Assembly (NCBI GenBank): GCA_951394045.1
Contig: OX595985.1
Span: 310,001 to 374,000 of the forward strand
Length of the DNA: 64,000 nt
Source: Nitzschia sp. DOCU1
Lineage: Eukaryota > Bacillariophyta > Bacillariophyceae > Bacillariales > Bacillariaceae
Direction: 5' to 3'
The notes beneath the pieces were generated by a model. That model was given only the letters and a program-made list of their open reading frames with translations, did no database searches and was not told where the DNA came from. The position numbers and the translations under genes are program-made. Below, in pieces: positions 22,117-34,347 of this stretch; positions within the stretch are counted from its first letter, which is position 1, and each line of letters opens with the position of its first letter.

Positions 22117-23595
22117 GCAGAGCATCCCATTGATCCGAGGTTGCTTCTGTACAAATCTTCCCCTTGCTACTCCTCATTTGTCTAGAACGCTACTACTACA
22201 ACAAGAACCCAAAACTGCAAAAGAATGCTAGCAAGCGCATGGCTATCTCGGTGACCCTTTCAGCACCTTGAACACACTACATCCAACATTAACCCGCTAC
22301 TTTCACCCCCCGTCCACCTTATTTCTTTACTAATAGTCAACTCAGTTAGATTGACCGAGTAGCAACCTGCTACTAGTGGTAGTAGGAGCACGCACAATAA
22401 GAATATAATCATTTAGGCGAGAGGATCGTCGACTACTGATGAGAAACGCGGCCATCATCGCCTTGTTGTAGATCGCAACCTACTTCTCTACTATTACAGA
22501 CTACCTCTTCTTTTAGCCATCGGATCTGTCATGACCCTGACCGCATCGGCTTTTACTGCCAGTCGCCAATGAAAATATTACCCGATTCCATTACCATAGC
22601 ATCGCGATCCGGAGGCGTCACAAGTACGTCAATTTTCAACTTTGGACGCATACGGAACACTGACGTCAACCCATTGTGGCACCAGCGGTTCTCGTTCCGC
22701 AAAAAAGATGGGGGTCCCCTTCGCCCTTCAACATTTATCCCAATCCCGGTATGCACGTCACTAGTCGACGTCATTTGGTCGCGTAGGGGGTTCGCGTTCC
22801 CACAAAAATGAGTCCAGCGAAAAGCCACATCGAAGGTATCATAGATACGTCGATCATTCGATATGGTCTTTGGAGGATATCTCGCCACCTTGCATATTTC
22901 ATGAGCTCCTGTTGCGAGGGCAACGGGGCTGGGGCATGGCCGCTGTATTACAAGCTTACAACCAATCTATATGGTGTTTTGTCGCGGCCGATACGTCCTC
23001 CCAGCACAGCGTGATGGCGATTCGCTACATCCGCCGCCAATAACCTCTACGACAATCTTCGTGTGACACGGCATCATTTTTCGTCGTCTGGGTTTGTTTG
23101 GCTAGGGCGGGGTAGGTGCCCTTAGGCGTCCGGGCTGAGCACCTCCTTGCCGGTCTTAATAAGAAGTTGCACAAACGTCTTCGATCCTTCAATGTTTTTG
23201 TATCATTTTTTTCCTGGATTCGCTCATCCATCATACAATGACGAAAACAAACGCATTGGCACTTTGATCGAGCCGGCAGTATGATAATTGTCTTGATTGC
23301 ATTATATCCGAGGTCTGATTACAAGCCTGTGTGTTGCTTTCTAACAATGTCGACACGGAAGCTTTTTGCTGAATGTGTTCGGTCGTCGATTGGGGTATTA
23401 AAGGGCGAACGTACATATTCGGCAATGTTTGTAATTATTTCGACGAATTCAGACATCGCCCACTGTCGCCATCAAGGCTATTCCAAAGAGAAGTAGGTCG
23501 TTTTGCTGAAACTTTGAATGCGATTCTTGTTAATAAATGTATACATTGTTCTACCCACTACAGCAATGATTGTTCACCCTTCCGTATCGTATCCA
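22117..23595. other. Intergenic, no gene seen
   Basis: Contains only short frames. Similar short phrases around 22690-22720 and 22780-22810 (TTCGCGTTCCCACAAAAA-like) hint at decayed repeats. The right part is the 3' flank of the leftward gene at 23596. Confidence 0.45.
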
Positions 23596-25230
23596 TTAGA
23601 GCTTCCCAACCACACACATGACCTTGGTGGCGAGAGATTCATCAAAAATTCCACGAACGGCATTTTCCCAAACCTTGTGTGGATGTTGTCGAAGATTTTC
23701 ATCGTTCTCAAAGATGCCATGCTTCTTGTAACGATAGTCCATAACCTTTTCTCCCCACAGGCCCTTGTAGTACTTGTCGTCGTAGGGATCCAACCATAGA
23801 TCGATAGGTCGGAGGGAGCTTGTAATCAATCGGCATTGATACTCGAGCCAGTTGGCACCAACCTTCGTGGCATGTTCGATTTGATCATCGTCCAACTTGC
23901 CATACGTCTTCATGTCCTTCGCTTGTGCTTCACTGGCTGTCCAAGTGTATCCAATATCACCGCTCAACACTTGAAAGTTGCGGACGGCGCCAGAGGAACC
24001 CAAGACATACTTGATAAGAGTTAGGTCATCAAAGAACGTAGCGCTTCCTTGAGAGCCGAACAACCATTTGCGAATCTTTCGCACCATATTGGGTGTCAAA
24101 TAGGCGATATCGATTTCTTCAACGGCCATAAATCCGATTTCTTCCGTGGGCATTTCGGCATACCCGTTTGAACAAAGTTCCCACATGTCGGTGAGGTGGG
24201 GACGCCAATAGGCCATCTTGTCATCCTTGTGGTCCGTCAAAGCCACAAATTGAACGTGCCACGAGCACCAAAAGTCCTTGGGTTTTCGATGGTAGCGCAT
24301 GCACACTTGAACGGCCCGAGGCAAAAAGTAGGGCGAGAAAATCGTCGAAACGACTGTGGCATCTTCCAGTTTACCCGTTTTGCGATCCTTGGCGACCTTG
24401 GCCGTACGTTGGTACGTGTGCTTGCCCAGCATTGAGCCGATGACGGATTCACGCCATTCCGCATTGAAGGCTGCTTCCAGTTCTTGGCGATAGACCTGAG
24501 CGGGTGTGATTTCGTGCTTTTGTTCGTCTTTTGGGTCCTCGCACGACTTGGCGAGGAGACAACGAGCGTCAAAATAACGCTTCCAGACGCGTTCATCCGT
24601 GACATGGCATTGTTCCATGAGCTGAGAAGCTTCCCAGTTGGGGGGAAAGTGCGTCAAGAGGAAAATGTCCTGGGCAAAGGCGGCCCATTCGCCCACCTTA
24701 GGTGCGACCTCTTCCTTCGGTGCGACCTCTTCCTTCGGTGCTTCCTCTTTCGCAGGCGTAGCGGCCTCCTCTTCTTTCTTGGTAGCTTCAGCTACTTCTT
24801 CCTTTGTGGCTTCTTCTGTTCCCGGTTCGACTGTTTCTTCGACAAGATGGATTTCTTCACCCTCGGCTGCTCCTTCGTCTTCATCTACAGGGGTAAGACC
24901 CGACTTGATTTCGGTGGTTGGATCTTCCTCGACCGGTGCTTCCTCGGCCGGTTCTTCTTCGGCCGGTGTTTCCTCGAGAGCAGGAGTCTCTTGATCTGGT
25001 GTTCCTTTTTGTTTAGTACCAGGTTCCTCATCAGCCAAGTCTTTCTTCTTTTCCAGATTGGCAATGGCTAGTTCGACTTGAGCGGCTACGGCCTCATCGT
25101 CGACAACGACCTCTTCTTCGACAGAGTCTTCGTCATCGTCGCTCTCGTCGTCGGTCTTTGCTTCGGATGCGTCCTTTGTCATTCTTTCAAAGATATCCGT
25201 CCCGATGGCAACACTAGTAGTCGTCTTCAT
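23596..25230 (-). CDS. Hypothetical protein with acidic N-terminus, 544 aa
   Basis: A single intact exon from ATG 25230. Residues about 20-190 are Glu/Pro/Ala-rich with imperfect repeats (EETPAEEEPAEEAPVEEDP; KEEVAPKEEVAP). The 340-residue C-terminal part is a well-ordered, Trp/Tyr-rich domain beginning HFPPNWEASQLM and including FWCSWHVQFVAL, YWRPHLTDMWELC and NWLEYQCRLITSS. I do not recognise this domain. It has no signal peptide or transmembrane helix and no obvious catalytic motif. The strong composition break between halves suggests a disordered acidic arm fused to a folded domain. The length and absence of stops make it a secure gene; the role is unknown. Confidence 0.75.
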   Translation of the reverse strand: MKTTTSVAIGTDIFERMTKDASEAKTDDESDDDEDSVEEEVVVDDEAVAAQVELAIANLEKKKDLADEEPGTKQKGTPDQETPALEETPAEEEPAEEAPVEEDPTTEIKSGLTPVDEDEGAAEGEEIHLVEETVEPGTEEATKEEVAEATKKEEEAATPAKEEAPKEEVAPKEEVAPKVGEWAAFAQDIFLLTHFPPNWEASQLMEQCHVTDERVWKRYFDARCLLAKSCEDPKDEQKHEITPAQVYRQELEAAFNAEWRESVIGSMLGKHTYQRTAKVAKDRKTGKLEDATVVSTIFSPYFLPRAVQVCMRYHRKPKDFWCSWHVQFVALTDHKDDKMAYWRPHLTDMWELCSNGYAEMPTEEIGFMAVEEIDIAYLTPNMVRKIRKWLFGSQGSATFFDDLTLIKYVLGSSGAVRNFQVLSGDIGYTWTASEAQAKDMKTYGKLDDDQIEHATKVGANWLEYQCRLITSSLRPIDLWLDPYDDKYYKGLWGEKVMDYRYKKHGIFENDENLRQHPHKVWENAVRGIFDESLATKVMCVVGKL

Positions 25231-25234
25231 GATT

Positions 25235-28200
25235 GCAAATCTCAGTGGGTTGTCGTGGAAGCAATGCCCGTGGCTTCATACGATTTGTGGCGGGAACCTG
25301 GATTGGACGCGGCATGCCGTCTTGGAGGGAAAGGCGGCAAACACTTTTCCGTTCGACATCCCTTTATTTAGAAAAGATCCCATCTGCGAAGGATCCGTTC
25401 AACGTCTCATCTCTTTAAATAACCTTATCGAAAGTCGCTCAATTTTTTGGGTATTTAGAAAAACCATATGTACGTTGTGGAATCGCAGGACCAACTCCCA
25501 TATCGATTGCTAAAGTGTGAGCGCCAGCCGACACTTCGAATTAGGAGATGAACGTGTCGCCTCATGAGCATCTGCTGGGGAGACTATCGCCGACACGACC
25601 GTTGGGGGCAAGGAAAAGTATATCTCGTCTCTTGTATTTCGTCCTGACCATGCTAGTTCAAAGGGGGCTTGCTTATCCCGAATGTGTTGCCCTATCTCAC
25701 ATAGCCTCCGCCCAGCATCCCACCAATGTTCTTCTTGCGACGAATTACGAGCGGCAAAAATGAACTTCTCCGAAAAACACCAATGCCTTGAGAATGATCA
25801 CAACGATGAATCCATTACTGTGCCACTGCCTCTTGTGAACGAAAAGTACCTAATACCCAGCATGGTTGACACGATTTGAGGTTTAATATATGATTCCATC
25901 TGTATCCATATGCCGAGGTTCTGGGCTACTAAAACCGTGACTATGGAACGACGCCTTCCAATCGCGTGTCTCATGGTGATGTTTGTCTAGAAATGGTTCA
26001 ACAGGCTCTGCCTGTCTTGTTACTTCTCGAGCCCGTTCGAACTAGGAGTTCAAAGGTACCATGTTCAACGCTACAGAGGCAGCCGCTCGCCATTCGCGAG
26101 TTGACAACAAGGTGCCGGAAGCAACAAAATTGGCAGGTACCCAGAACCCAAGGGCAACAAGACCGAAACTGGGTCTGAATTTTTCCTTAGATGACGTTCA
26201 ACCATTATCAAAACCGGACGGCCCTCCATCCTGGATATTCGAGCCGGCGCTTTGCTTAATGGCAATCCTAGAATGATGCTTTGGCAAAAGGTATCGAAAG
26301 CAATGAAGTCGGCAAGTTTCCTTTGGTACCGGGAACAACAAAACGTCAGAAGAAATGGTTATAGGATCTTAATTTTTCCTTGGACGACATTCAACCATTG
26401 TCCAACCGAGTCGGCACTCATCCCTTTGTACTCGAGCCTTCGCTCTGCTCAGATACTCCACAATTTCTTGCGTTTTCAAAACTGGACGATCAATCGTGGT
26501 GCATAAGACTAATTGTTCTTATCGCGCTGTTGCCCCCCGGTACCAAACGCTTTCCCCATCTGGTTTGGCGCTTGGCTCGGTCGACGCTAATTGAGGTTGG
26601 TGGGTCGGTTTTTCCCTCATGGATCTCGCGCCATGGAGCAAATGGAATTGGTGGGGGCAAACTCCAACATGAGTAAAAGGAAGATAGTGCTAGTTTGCCA
26701 CATTGAATTCGATTCCTATGGACTGAAATAAGAAAAGCAAAAGCAACAGTTTTCTGACAACTATGGTCTTAAGCAAATTTTGGTTGGAAAAAAGCTCGAC
26801 CACACAGGTGGCCTCCCAGCAAAAAGGCTAGCAACTTAGCTCGCTGCTTGGTCTTGAGGACTTCGAGGGTCCGACTTGGCTCCGTTCGTGACGTTGGAGT
26901 CCTGGTGCGTCCGACGCATGGCTCCGTGCTCGGATTTTAAGGGCGGTGCTCTTGGCATTCTCCTGGATGACTGTCCCAAACTTGGCTCTTGGATGGCTAG
27001 CATTTGTCAAGTTTGAGGCCGATCAAAGATTCTTTAGGGTGGTTACTTGTCCTGCTGGAGTACTGCGAGCCACTGCAAAAATGCTGGTAGCAGACTCCGT
27101 AGCTTTGACATTCTCTGTCGTATTCTGCTTGGAGTCGCACCTTGATAGTTGATAGAGACGAGCAGTCTTGGATCCTTTGCTGGCTTTGGTGGGCAAGGAA
27201 GGAGTTTTGGACGTATTCATACCATTCAGTGCCTACCTTCCCTTGCGATGCTAGACGGTAAGACAGTTAACAGCACATATATCGCTCTGGCGAACAAGCG
27301 GGAGCAGTTCCCGACTTAACCCGTTAAGCGGGGTGCCGGAAGCAACGAAATCGACACCTAGCGGCGTTTTCTTTGATATCCGGAAGAAAAGTGTACATGG
27401 TCGGGCTACTCTTCTATCTGATTCGTGAGCAACTCACCGGCGTGCATCACGTCTTCGTTTCCTTGGAGGATGAAGTTCAACAATTATCACCAAACGAAAT
27501 CGACAACTAGCAGTGTGTTCCTTTGATATCCGCAACAAAACTGTACAGGGTCGGCAACTCTTCTATCTGATTCTAGTGCAATGCAGGGTGCATCGTGTCT
27601 TCGTTTCTTTGGAGAAGGAAGTTCAACAATTATGAACAAACCCTGTCCTCGGCACACCTTTCCGGGTGCTCAACCGCCGCTTTGCCCAGTAGCTACCCAA
27701 GAGTTTCTTGATTTTGCAAAAATGAAGGAGGATCAATCATGCTGCTTCAGTCTTATTGTTTCCATTTGGTTTGTCGCGTGACTCGTTGTTCCAAGGATCC
27801 TATCGGAATCTTGAGGAGGAAGAAGTCGTCGTTTGAGCGAGCGTTTCGACGCACGGGGTCTCCTTGTTTCTTGTTGCACCACATGTTGACACAAGCATCA
27901 TCGGTATCTGCGTCCTGCTTCTTTGCATGAAGCGCTGAAGCAGATTGTATCCTCAAATCGGCGCTCTCTAAAATAGCTACTAGAGGCAGCAGAAAGCGCC
28001 TGCTGATACTTCTTCTTTTCTACTGTTTGCAAATAGTAGAACAAATCTAATAGCCTTGAAACTCTTGAAATGTATAGAAGCAAATTGCAATAATAGCTAT
28101 TTAATTTTAGTAGAGATGGACTCCAAGCTCAGAAGTACTACTTTGGGGTGCGAATTTGGCGTCGCTCTCCCTTTCTTCTACTAGCTCGCAGTATTTTTGC

Positions 28201-28560
28201 TGGCTTCCCAGCAGCACGACGACGACGATTGTCGCATTTTCGCCGACGAACAAGGGGGTGCCTCGTCTCTAAGCTCTTTCGCCGTGTCATTTGACTTAAC
28301 TAGAGTAGGTAGTTAGGTATGAGTAGCTGTCGTACTCCGTGATTGGCTACTATCATGTTTCGAGGCGCCCTCGTTGGGCTGTCTCGTACTGCTCAATACC
28401 GCATGTACAAAATACCACATAGGTATTTGCAGTATCAGAAAAAGATGACGTCACAATTAATCTTGCAAGGCATCGCCCGTGTGTTCGTGTCACGATTCGA
28501 ATACCGATAGTGCCGTTGCGACTACTCTCGCCATTACTCGTAATTTCATGGACATTGTTG
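25235..28560. other. Long gene-poor, repeat-derived stretch
   Basis: No gene is supported. Decayed tandem repeats occur: CCTTAGATGACGTTCAACC near 26187 and CCTTGGACGACATTCAACC near 26377 head related segments, and a clearer 149-bp pair lies at 27345-27640. These look like remnants of one repeat family diverged beyond coding capacity. Confidence 0.5.
27345..27640. repeat. 149-bp diverged direct repeat
   Basis: Copies begin ACGAAATCGACA at 27345 and 27494 and both contain TTTGATATCCG, GTACA.GGTCGG and CTCTTCTATCTGATTC. They end GAAGTTCAACAATTAT. Identity is roughly 80% by eye. Confidence 0.8.
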
Positions 28561-28890
28561 ATGCTTCGAGAAGTATCGGTAGTTGCTATTACCATGACAT
28601 CGGCCCCTTCATCTCTTGATTCAGATCTCCCCGCTCGTTGGGAAGCCCTTCATGAGGACCCTGTGGACGGCGTTGCAAGTTCCGAGTTTGTCCCGCAAGA
28701 AAAGTTGTTGAGAACCTCCGTCCAACGCATGAAAGCAGAGCGCGGCTGGCTGAAGCGACTGAGCCTCCTCGTCACGGGAGAAGAGGATGCTGAGACGTCG
28801 AGCCTCGACTTGAACAGGCTAGCACGAGAAACCTTGAAATCAAGGCAATCGCCATCAGCGCCGTCACAGCAACAAAAACGAGAGAGATAA
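28561..28890 (+). CDS. Small hypothetical protein, 109 aa
   Basis: An open frame from ATG 28561. It starts with a weakly hydrophobic stretch (LREVSVVAITM) followed by a charged helical domain (QRMKAERGWLKRLSLLVTGEEDAE) and a Gln/Lys/Arg tail. No family is recognised. The frame is open about 50 bp upstream without ATG. It may be a real small protein or a chance frame. Confidence 0.3.
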   Translation: MLREVSVVAITMTSAPSSLDSDLPARWEALHEDPVDGVASSEFVPQEKLLRTSVQRMKAERGWLKRLSLLVTGEEDAETSSLDLNRLARETLKSRQSPSAPSQQQKRER

Positions 28891-28899
28891 CTTGGGCGG

Positions 28900-30248
28900 T
28901 GGGTGTCAGGATGACAAGCGAATGAATCTGCAAGAGGGTCCCTGTTGTATTTCATCAAGTTGCGTCGGTCGTGATCTCATGGTACTATCCGCCTATGGCT
29001 TTTCAAGGAACAGCTTATCTACGTAATTGCGGTGCTCTGCTTGGCTGGTGATCATTATTGGAAAGCTGTCTTAAAGAATGTCTATCTTCACGAGAAGGAC
29101 ATGCCTGGTGTTGTTATGTGAATATCGAAAATACTCTTTCCCATTCTTTCAAAGTACTATGACGTCGAACTCGCGCCCCCGTCCCCATCAGGGCGACCAT
29201 ATCAAGACTCCTGCCATAGTATCACACTTTTAACCCAGCAAAACGACATAGCTGCTTGCGATTTTGGCGCTTCTAGTAGAGTCCAAGGTCGGCATGGTTC
29301 GTCCGGCAAACTTCTACCAAATAAAGACACCCACGACATTGCAACAGAGACAGGGTGACATTTTCCTCAACCACTTTCAGCAGAAGGATTCGTAACATCT
29401 AACATAGAAGATAGAATGAGTATGCAAAGCACACTTCTCGGGCAGGTGAAATTCTCAATCATCAGGGTTACGGCTTGAGCGCCGCACAACACCAGGATCG
29501 AGAGTATCAAAACCAATAGTATCGCCCTTCTCTACCTCTTCGGCTGCGCTGGGGGGCATTGCTGCTAGCAAGCCACCGAAAGAAATCAGCAGCATTCAGC
29601 ACCATGCCAACGCATATATGCGTAGCTCTAGGTAGCTCCCCCTTCTGACGAGTTGTGGCAAGATCATTTTGGACCCGTGTACCATCACCACCACGAAGGA
29701 ATCCGATATAACCCAGAAAACATCGTGGTCTCAAAGCATTCATGGTCATGAAAATGATTTTGTAATGTCGGTCATTTCTGCCTGTCGTCTATGGAACATA
29801 TTCCACGAAACTGTCGTGCGTGTCGTCATCAATGAATCTCTGGTTGTCGTAACTGCCTATTCTCATTTAGTAGGCTGACGTAAAGTGTGTTTGCGTCTGT
29901 GTAAGGCAAGAACAGTACCACTGAACGTAAATGGTGTCAGATCAAACGCAACCTTCACCGGACTCATATGATGCTGATTCTCATTGCTGCTGTCGTGGTT
30001 TCACAAAACTCGTTGTCAGTGCATAGAATGCTGCGACCGCCACCCCCTAAGCAAGCGCCATTCTTGGAAAAGAAGAGCCACGTAACTTCTTTTCGCCAGC
30101 TCCAACTAGAATATCAATCGGCAATATTCTCTGCTGCCTTACAGCATTGGAAACCACCGATGCAAAGCGACGAAAGGAATCCAAAACCAAGACAAGCGAA
30201 CAACGGCAGCCCCAGCCGACCCAGCCCAGACATCCGTTCTTATCGCGT
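28900..30248. other. Intergenic, no supported gene
   Basis: Only short frames. A rightward 94-codon frame ends at 30252, overlapping the 3' end of the next leftward gene by a few bases; it lacks any domain and is not called. Confidence 0.45.
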
Positions 30249-30758
30249 CTAATTTGCTTCTTTTGACGCCTTCTTCGCAGCCCGCTTCTCCGCTGCTAGC
30301 TTCTTCTTTTCTTCCTTGGTCAGCTTTCGTTCATAGAGACCCTCGGCTACCGGCCCACTCGGCACTTCACTCCCTTCCTTGCCATCATTTGGTCTCGGCT
30401 TGGTAGCAGGAGGCGCACTCCCGATAGGTATGGAATCAGGAATTTGAACGGCGATACCAGATGCCCCACCCGACCAGCCTAACATTCTGGAATCGCAGAG
30501 CATACCTTCACTCATTACACCGCCGACAGCCGTCTTCTCGATCTTGAGCTCTCCTCCCTCTTCTGTTACTACAGTGGATCCCACAGGGGCCACTGCCACA
30601 CGAGATCCTTCCCGGACGTTGGGTGCTGACGTGACTACAGTCACAGGCTCCCCGCCGCCGATGTCGATCGAGCATATCTTGAGGGCCTTGCCGCCCTTCT
30701 TAGCAGACTCGTCAACAGTTAACACTACACCCACAACGTATTCTGCAATATCTACCAT
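30249..30758 (-). CDS. EMAPII/Arc1p-like tRNA-binding domain protein
   Basis: A single-exon 169-aa protein from ATG 30758. Residues 26-105 match the tRNA-binding OB-fold (PF01588) shared by EMAP II/AIMP1, yeast Arc1p and the C-terminus of some Met- and Tyr-tRNA synthetases. The pattern is KICSIDIG, then VTSAPNVREGSRVAVAPVGS, then KTAVGGVMSEGMLCDSRMLGW; VxGVxSxGMLCS is diagnostic. A linker rich in Pro and a lysine/alanine-rich helix (KKLAAEKRAAKKASK) end the protein. Family members bind tRNA non-specifically and help deliver it to synthetases. The protein lacks the N-terminal GST-like domain of Arc1p, so it is a minimal free-standing version. There is no targeting signal. Confidence 0.88.
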   Translation of the reverse strand: MVDIAEYVVGVVLTVDESAKKGGKALKICSIDIGGGEPVTVVTSAPNVREGSRVAVAPVGSTVVTEEGGELKIEKTAVGGVMSEGMLCDSRMLGWSGGASGIAVQIPDSIPIGSAPPATKPRPNDGKEGSEVPSGPVAEGLYERKLTKEEKKKLAAEKRAAKKASKEAN

Positions 30759-31005
30759 TGTAACAAAGTCGCCATACCCTGCTAGTAGAACATGTAGTCT
30801 ATTAGGGCCTGGTGGGAAAGGACGATCTTTCTACCAACCATGGTGGAATCTTTGCTTGGAACGAAGATTTTATTGTGTGTGGTTCATATGGTGTCGTGGC
30901 GAGATGATTTGTCCGCCGACTGCCAGACCAAAACTGCAAAGAGCAGAGGCACCACGTGGCACCCCCCTCATTTGTATCGCTTGAATGAATCGGACGACTA
31001 CGATA

Positions 31006-33609
31006 CCGTAATGTTCAAATTTCTACCGAAGTAGTTATTATCTACCAGAATCCCCCTTTCCCGTATGTAGCAACCCCGATACGGTCGTTGTAGTTTGTAG
31101 AATTTGCACCGTATCCCATACGTAGATTCTACCGCGATGTCGCCCAAAAAGTAGATATTTTGAGGGCATTTCATCTACTCTAAGGACTCCTTCCGAGCCC
31201 ACGTGGCATGCCAAATCCATACCGTCATGCACCGTCTACTCACACAAGTCCTGCAGGCGGTACTAAAGAATTTCTACACTACTTGAACACATGAAAACAC
31301 TCGCGACGCAAACAACAATAACAACACCAATGCACCTGGGCCCATGTGCCAATGCCGGATTCCTGTCACGCTTTACTTCGACAGTGGATAGAATGCATGC
31401 ATTGGCATGATGGGATTATAAGCCTTGTCATTTTTGGATTTGCCAAACGAGTTGCATGCCAAAAAGATGCAAAAAAGGCGCCCCCCTCCAGCAGCAAACA
31501 ACAACATGCCAGTGAGCTTGAGGTAACAAACCCAAATGCCTTGGACCGTACAATTGCGGTGCCAATGATTCATTTTGACCCAAAGAAAAAAAGAACAAGG
31601 ACCCAAACAAGAGAAGAAGAGTTGTTGCAGCCAAGTCCTTCCAACAAAAATTGGAAGAGCGAGAGCAACGAGAGAGGCTGAAAACGAAGCTTGGCAGCAG
31701 AGTGCAAGAAGAGGTGAAAAAAAAGATGATGACGGCCCAATATCAAGGGCAAGGCTTCCACAATAATGTTGCCTACTGCGACAATTATCATCAGGGGTCG
31801 CTGGAGGACTTGGGGGCGACGGTGTTAGTACAGCAGCAACATCTACATGTACTCAACAAGAATCAGAGAATCCCTCCATGCCTGAGTTCAAAGCTGGTCC
31901 TGCTCGTACTTCTGCTATTCCAGTGCAAGAATTGTCATTGTAGTAGATTCTAGACTTGTTAACTATTAGTAAAAGGGTCGACCACACATTTGTGCACTAC
32001 TAGTAAGTACTAAAATTAAGTCCATCGGTACGTTGCCGCACATTCCACTACCAGGAGCTAGAACACACAGCACAGTACTTTATGGTGTGCAGTATAGTGA
32101 AACAGTACCCATGTCAAGAAACAATTACAGTAGCTAGCTAGAGAATGGTAGCTGCTGGCTATCCGGTCGGTCAACACGCATCGTCTCCTTGATTCTCGAC
32201 GACTTGGACTCGAACGAATGCTTGTGCGCAGTTTGCGAACCCCTCCGACATAGATGACTGCGGTTTGTATGGTAGATAATATGGTAGAGAAAGTTGAGTC
32301 TACGAACCCGTAATGTTCAAATTTCTACCGAAGTAGTTATTATCTACCAGAATCCCCCTTTCCCGTATGTAGCAACCCCGATACGGTCGTTGTAGTTTGT
32401 AGAATTTGCACCGTATCCCATACGTAGATTCTACCGCGATGTCGCCCAAAAAGTAGATATTTTGAGGGCATTTCATCTACTCTAAGGACTCCTTCCGAGC
32501 CCACGTGGCATGCCAAATCCATACCGTCATGCACCGTCTACTCACACAAGTCCTGCAGGCGGTACTAAAGAATTTCTACACTACTTGAACACATGAAAAC
32601 ACTCGCGACGCAAACAACAATAACAACACCAATGCACCTGGGCCCATGTGCCAATGCCGGATTCCTGTCACGCTTTACTTCGACAGTGGATAGAATGCAT
32701 GCATTGGCATGATGGGATTATAAGCCTTGTCATTTTTGGATTTGCCAAACGAGTTGCATGCCAAAAAGATGCAAAAAAGGCGCCCCCCTCCAGCAGCAAA
32801 CAACAACATGCCAGTGAGCTTGAGGTAACAAACCCAAATGCCTTGGACCGTACAATTGCGGTGCCAATGATTCATTTTGACCCAAAGAAAAAAAGAACAA
32901 GGACCCAAACAAGAGAAGAAGAGTTGTTGCAGCCAAGTCCTTCCAACAAAAATTGGAAGAGCGAGAGCAACGAGAGAGGCTGAAAACGAAGCTTGGCAGC
33001 AGAGTGCAAGAAGAGGTGAAAAAAAAGATGATGACGGCCCAATATCAAGGGCAAGGCTTCCACAATAATGTTGCCTACTGCGACAATTATCATCAGGGGT
33101 CGCTGGAGGACTTGGGGGCGACGGTGTTAGTACAGCAGCAACATCTACATGTACTCAACAAGAATCAGAGAATCCCTCCATGCCTGAGTTCAAAGCTGGT
33201 CCTGCTCGTACTTCTGCTATTCCAGTGCAAGAATTGTCATTGTAGTAGATTCTAGACTTGTTAACTATTAGTAAAAGGGTCGACCACACATTTGTGCACT
33301 ACTAGTAAGTACTAAAATTAAGTCCATCGGTACGTTGCCGCACATTCCACTACCAGGAGCTAGAACACACAGCACAGTACTTTATGGTGTGCAGTATAGT
33401 GAAACAGTACCCATGTCAAGAAACAATTACAGTAGCTAGCTAGAGAATGGTAGCTGCTGGCTATCCGGTCGGTCAACACGCATCGTCTCCTTGATTCTCG
33501 ACGACTTGGACTCGAACGAATGCTTGTGCGCAGTTTGCGAACCCCTCCGACATAGATGACTGCGGTTTGTATGGTAGATAATATGGTAGAGAAAGTTGAG
33601 TCTACGAAC
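31006..33609. repeat. 1,302-bp perfect tandem duplication
   Basis: 31006-32307 and 32308-33609 are identical as far as I can read them. Short frames of 60-111 codons recur at exactly +1302. None carries a recognisable domain, so I call no gene here. The unit has an inverted ATTATCTACCA pair near its ends (about 31036-31046 and 32271-32281 for unit 1), which might be degenerate terminal repeats. Confidence 0.93.
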
Positions 33610-34347
33610 CCGGTAATAAGAACCATTCTCTCTTTCGCCACACAGAGAGAAGCGAAGAGATACCCCAAGCCCATTGTTACTCCTTTATTTAATGAAGCTA
33701 GTTTGGGCATATTATGGCTGCTGGCGTGCTGAAGGGATGAAAAATCCCGCCACCAAAGTTTTGCGCCAGTAGTACGACTGATTTGACTAACCGAACCCGA
33801 AGCGAGATCCGCTCGTAGCCTGTCGAACTTGGGAGAGCCTCGAACTACGGTATCGTTTGCCAGCTTGAGAAGCTGCGGTAGCTACCAGAAGCAGTGATTG
33901 TAGCCTCAGCAGTTGCCGGTGAAAATCAATTAGCAGTTCGCCCCCAACACTGGGTACTTTGTGAAATCATGGCCGCAGAAAGATCTTTAAACTCTCCTAA
34001 TCTCTGTTGCATTCATTTAATGTTGGAACTACCAATACTCAAGATTCGCCTTCTCCGTCTCATCCCGGAAAGAAGTTTTTCTACAGGCAGTAAGACCGTG
34101 CGATTGGGAGGAAATTGCACGATGGTTTGGTAGACATGAAGAGAAGTCGAAACCATAAGTAAGAGCTTTTCCGTGCCGGCAATAACTACGGTAGGTACGG
34201 TAGTTCTCCTGGCGTCAGTCAGCAATAAATCGGTCCGAAACGCCAGCAAACTGCACCTTGCGTCCTTCTCGAGCTGCATGCTGATGCTTCATCTCGGCTC
34301 ACTTTCCCCAAACCTTCCAACAATCCAATTTTCGATCTGATTCCACC
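33610..34347. other. Upstream flank of DUF6824 gene
   Basis: No gene recognised. It presumably carries the promoter of the gene at 34348; no specific element could be identified. Confidence 0.45.

Noticed and set aside
31346..31953. Overlapping 100-111 codon frames in the 1,302-bp repeat as genes
   Set aside because: No domain, frames overlap in several phases, and recurrence is explained by the duplication.
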